Part shown: positions 61,719-64,000 of the stretch, in pieces
How positions within the stretch are numbered: position 1 is the first letter of the stretch
How the letters are laid out: the number at the start of each line of letters is the position of its first letter
Source: Epiperipatus broadwayi
Lineage: Eukaryota; Onychophora; Udeonychophora; Euonychophora; Peripatidae
Direction: 5' to 3'
Assembly (NCBI GenBank): GCA_028023455.1
Contig: JAQFVV010006337.1
Location: 1,479,001-1,543,000 of the forward strand
Length of the DNA: 64,000 nt
Notes under the pieces: model-generated
Database searches by the model: none
What the model was told of the DNA's origin: nothing
What the model saw: only the letters and a program-made list of their open reading frames with translations
Program-made: the position numbers and the translations under genes

Positions 61719-63162
61719 CAAGTAAATGAGTTTGAAAGCCCTATCGAAGAATGTATCTAAAAACAACCAGTAAATCTAAAAACATTGGTAATGAAAAAAG
61801 CGATAGCCTGAAGGCATCAGAGGACAGTACATATAGCTCTGAAAAGTTTGAGAAAAGAAGCCATCTTTGTTGTAGAGAAGTGCAGTAAACTAGGGGCATT
61901 TTAAATAGTATTTCGATTATGGTGAAGGGCCAGAACATCAGGAATCTGGCTACGGTTCCTGAAGCCCTTTGAGAATCTTCAATAAAGCTGCTAAATTCTT
62001 TCCAGACAAATCAGGCTGCCAAAATCAAATAAAATGCTGTTCAAGTAATCAATCAAATGGTGCCTACGTTTTTACCAACTCGGACGTGTAACCTAAGGAT
62101 CCAGCCCAGAAGAAATGGGTAATATATTTCCATAATGAACCTTAAACTTTCTGGCCAGTTCCGAACTTTACGTTATACTCCCTTTCAGAGCTCTTTTATT
62201 CTTTAATGTAACAATCTTTATAAAACCTTTTATTCATGCTACTGTAAATTTATATTGTAGTTCTCTCAACCTCTAGTCTTTAAACTTTCTCTTTTCTTAC
62301 TTGGTGGTTCATTTATTATATTATATATATATTTGTGTAATTTATTAATGTTGTTATTTTAATTATATGCCAATAATCTTTCGACTCGATAAACTCCTTT
62401 GTTCTATTTGCCTTACGTAGAAAATATAATATTAAATCTGATAATAATTCTCGCCCATTTGAACTAGATTTATACAGTTCTATTAATCATCGAGTTGAAA
62501 GAAATTATTAAATGTGTTATTTTTATAATTGGCTAATAATAAATTATTAGCTCCGTTTCTAATCTATGCCACCACTATTTTATCATTTCACTAATATTTA
62601 TTTATTCATATATAATCTTAAAATGTTTTTATTGCAAAAGGGCCGATAAAGGAATCAAATATATTCTAATTCAAATTTCTGTTACTCGCTATTAAGATTC
62701 AGGAAGGGCACGATGATTGGGGCATAATTAATATGATTTACAAATACTTTAAAATAGTTTTCGTTGAAAGCTCGTTTGACTTTAATTAATTGATCAAGTC
62801 ATCACGTAGAGCATTTTATATGGGTTTTAGTATTCAAACGATGACTATCAAGTCATCATCTTCGAACGTTGCTGACGTAGGGCAATCTTCTGCTCTGTTA
62901 GGCTGGTCGGTGATAATATTTCTGTTATTTTAAATTATCGAGGAAGAAAGCACTTCCTCTCCTGTTCATATTAGTCAAAGGGCATAAGACTTGTCAGATG
63001 CTAGCCGCCATAGGACTTCGATCATCAACTAGCTATCGTCTTTCAATTTCACTTTATAGCTCATAATTCATCAACACCGTTACCTCTCTGTTCCAGTAAA
63101 GTCCACTCTGATGCTCCTAATTCGTGATGAAGTGATTTCAATGAAAGTCAAACAAATTATCA

Positions 63163-63254
63163 GATATATTTAATTAAATAAGTTTTCCAATAAAGATTAA
63201 AGTTATGCGATATATTTAATTAAATAACTTTTCCAATAAAGATTAAAGTTATGC
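63163..63254. repeat. 46-bp tandem duplication
   Basis: Two adjacent units starting GATATATTTAATTAAATAA and ending AAAGTTATGC differ at one position (AAGTT versus AACTT), so the duplication is recent. Confidence 0.97.
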
Positions 63255-63685
63255 CCTAAAATACATTTCTTGCCCTTCATGAAGGGATTTGCAAATGTGA
63301 AAATAAATCTCACATTCTGTCGTAATAAAATTAGAGTAATATTTCCTTTACTAATGAATACCTTTATCTGCCTTTTATTTTCTTGTTGGGGGCATAAACA
63401 GATAGACTTTCAAATATTGTGTAATATTTATTGGCATATAATAAGGACCGCCACTCTTATTTTAATTATAAATTTTGTTAAAGGCTAGAGGTGATTAATA
63501 TAATCATTATTTAAAATTCAAACAAAACAAATTATTATTATTAAATATTTTCTAAACACACTTGGTTTCTTAGTTCTTAATTCTTTTATAATTATTTTAA
63601 TGTTAATACTCGCTGTCCAACCCGAACATATACATATGATTTGACTTAAAATTATTTTAGTCAGTTTATTATCAGATATTAATGT

Positions 63686-63990
63686 CAGTTCAAGGGGTCT
63701 CTGATCTTCACCAACCATTGAGCTAGTTTCTTGGTGCATAGCACTGTGCCATCGATTTAGATTTCTACTAATCTGAGCTGTTGAGTTGGGTTTGAATTCA
63801 GTTTTGGTTCAGCTGAGTTTGGATCCGACTTGCAGTTCTTTTGGTGGGTTTTTCGACTGGTACAATAACCCCCAGTCTTCCATTTGATCAAGTTGTTTCT
63901 CCACCTCCATCCTATATTGATGGAACACTGGGTTGGGCTGTGTCTGATATGATGTATCTTCCATTTCTTTGATATGGTGCTCATAACTTA
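63686..63990 (-). pseudogene. Ty3/gypsy RT N-terminal fragment
   Basis: Read right to left: HQYRMEVEKQLDQME then, in other frames, VPVEKPTKR, and further on KKLAQWLVKIRDPLN, which lines up with the GKLRxCxDPxxLN block at the start of gypsy RT. Order, strand and the next expected block (found at 61.16 kb) indicate the same element. Similarity is weak and frames are broken. Confidence 0.5.
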
Positions 63991-64000
63991 TTTATTACTC

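Larger units (their letters stand above)
61165..63685. mobile_element. Probable 2.5-kb insertion splitting the gypsy RT
   Basis: RT sequence stops at about 61164 and compatible upstream RT sequence ends at about 63686. ATGT occurs at both junctions (61165-61168 and 63682-63685), a possible 4-bp duplication. Near its left edge is a B-box-like GAGTTCGATCC (about 61218-61228). It also contains (TA)n near 61433, a 28-bp palindrome, a 46-bp tandem duplication, and a fairly A/T-poor part at 62640-63130. No coding frame is recognised; the inserted entity is unidentified. Confidence 0.4.

Noticed and set aside
1-64000. CRISPR arrays, bacterial operons, rRNA genes
   Set aside because: No regularly spaced short repeats with unique spacers, no ribosome-binding-site-linked gene series and no rRNA signatures were seen; the DNA is eukaryotic.

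Overview
The window looks like invertebrate metazoan nuclear DNA. It is very A+T rich (about 70-75% by eye), full of A/T tracts and (AT)n microsatellites, and almost all recognisable coding sequence belongs to transposable elements. I found no convincing multi-exon host gene. The element mix (RTE-type LINEs with TGA-repeat tails, a Penelope-like element with a GIY-YIG domain, Ty3/gypsy pol, Tigger, hAT-like and piggyBac-like DNA elements, tRNA-derived SINEs) fits many lophotrochozoans or cnidarians. I cannot name the species.

Layout: 1-6.8 kb is gene-free A/T-rich DNA with two local tandem duplications and a long (AT)n. 6.8-7.9 kb is a Tigger/pogo-like MITE. 9.0-10.7 kb is a decayed LINE (-). 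11.0-13.2 kb is a dead Tigger transposon (-) with terminal inverted repeats. 13.3-14.1 kb is a non-autonomous hAT-like element with an 8-bp target duplication. 14-25.9 kb is mostly structureless, with a tRNA-derived SINE at 18.2 kb and a ~540-bp tandem duplication at 22.6-23.8 kb.

The centrepiece (26.0-39.0 kb) is a nest of insertions. An RTE-like LINE (-) is split by a ~10.1-kb LTR element with ~2.9-kb LTRs, a perfect 5-bp flanking duplication (TGGTA), a PBS-like TGGCGC start, a purine-rich tract before the 3' LTR, and an internal region without pol that carries fragments of an unrecognised protein. The 5' LTR is split in turn by a Tigger-like MITE; the 3' LTR preserves the empty site.

Next to it (39.5-43.2 kb) lies a Penelope-like retroelement whose 756-codon frame on the minus strand faces a 5'-truncated, almost identical inverted copy on the plus strand. 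43.3-44.3 kb holds hairpins and a candidate minus-strand promoter. 44.9-45.4 kb is another RTE 3' fragment. 47.3-49.3 kb is a second LINE of the 9-kb type. 50.4-51.2 kb is a TTAA-flanked MITE. 54.8-55.0 kb is a dimeric SINE with a 15-bp target duplication. 57.0-57.3 kb has four TCAC-N6-GTGA dyads. From 58.75 kb to the end is a decayed Ty3/gypsy pol (-), apparently interrupted by ~2.5 kb of other DNA.

All positions, translations and alignments were done by eye. Divergence values are impressions, and element names rest on recognised motifs, not database searches.
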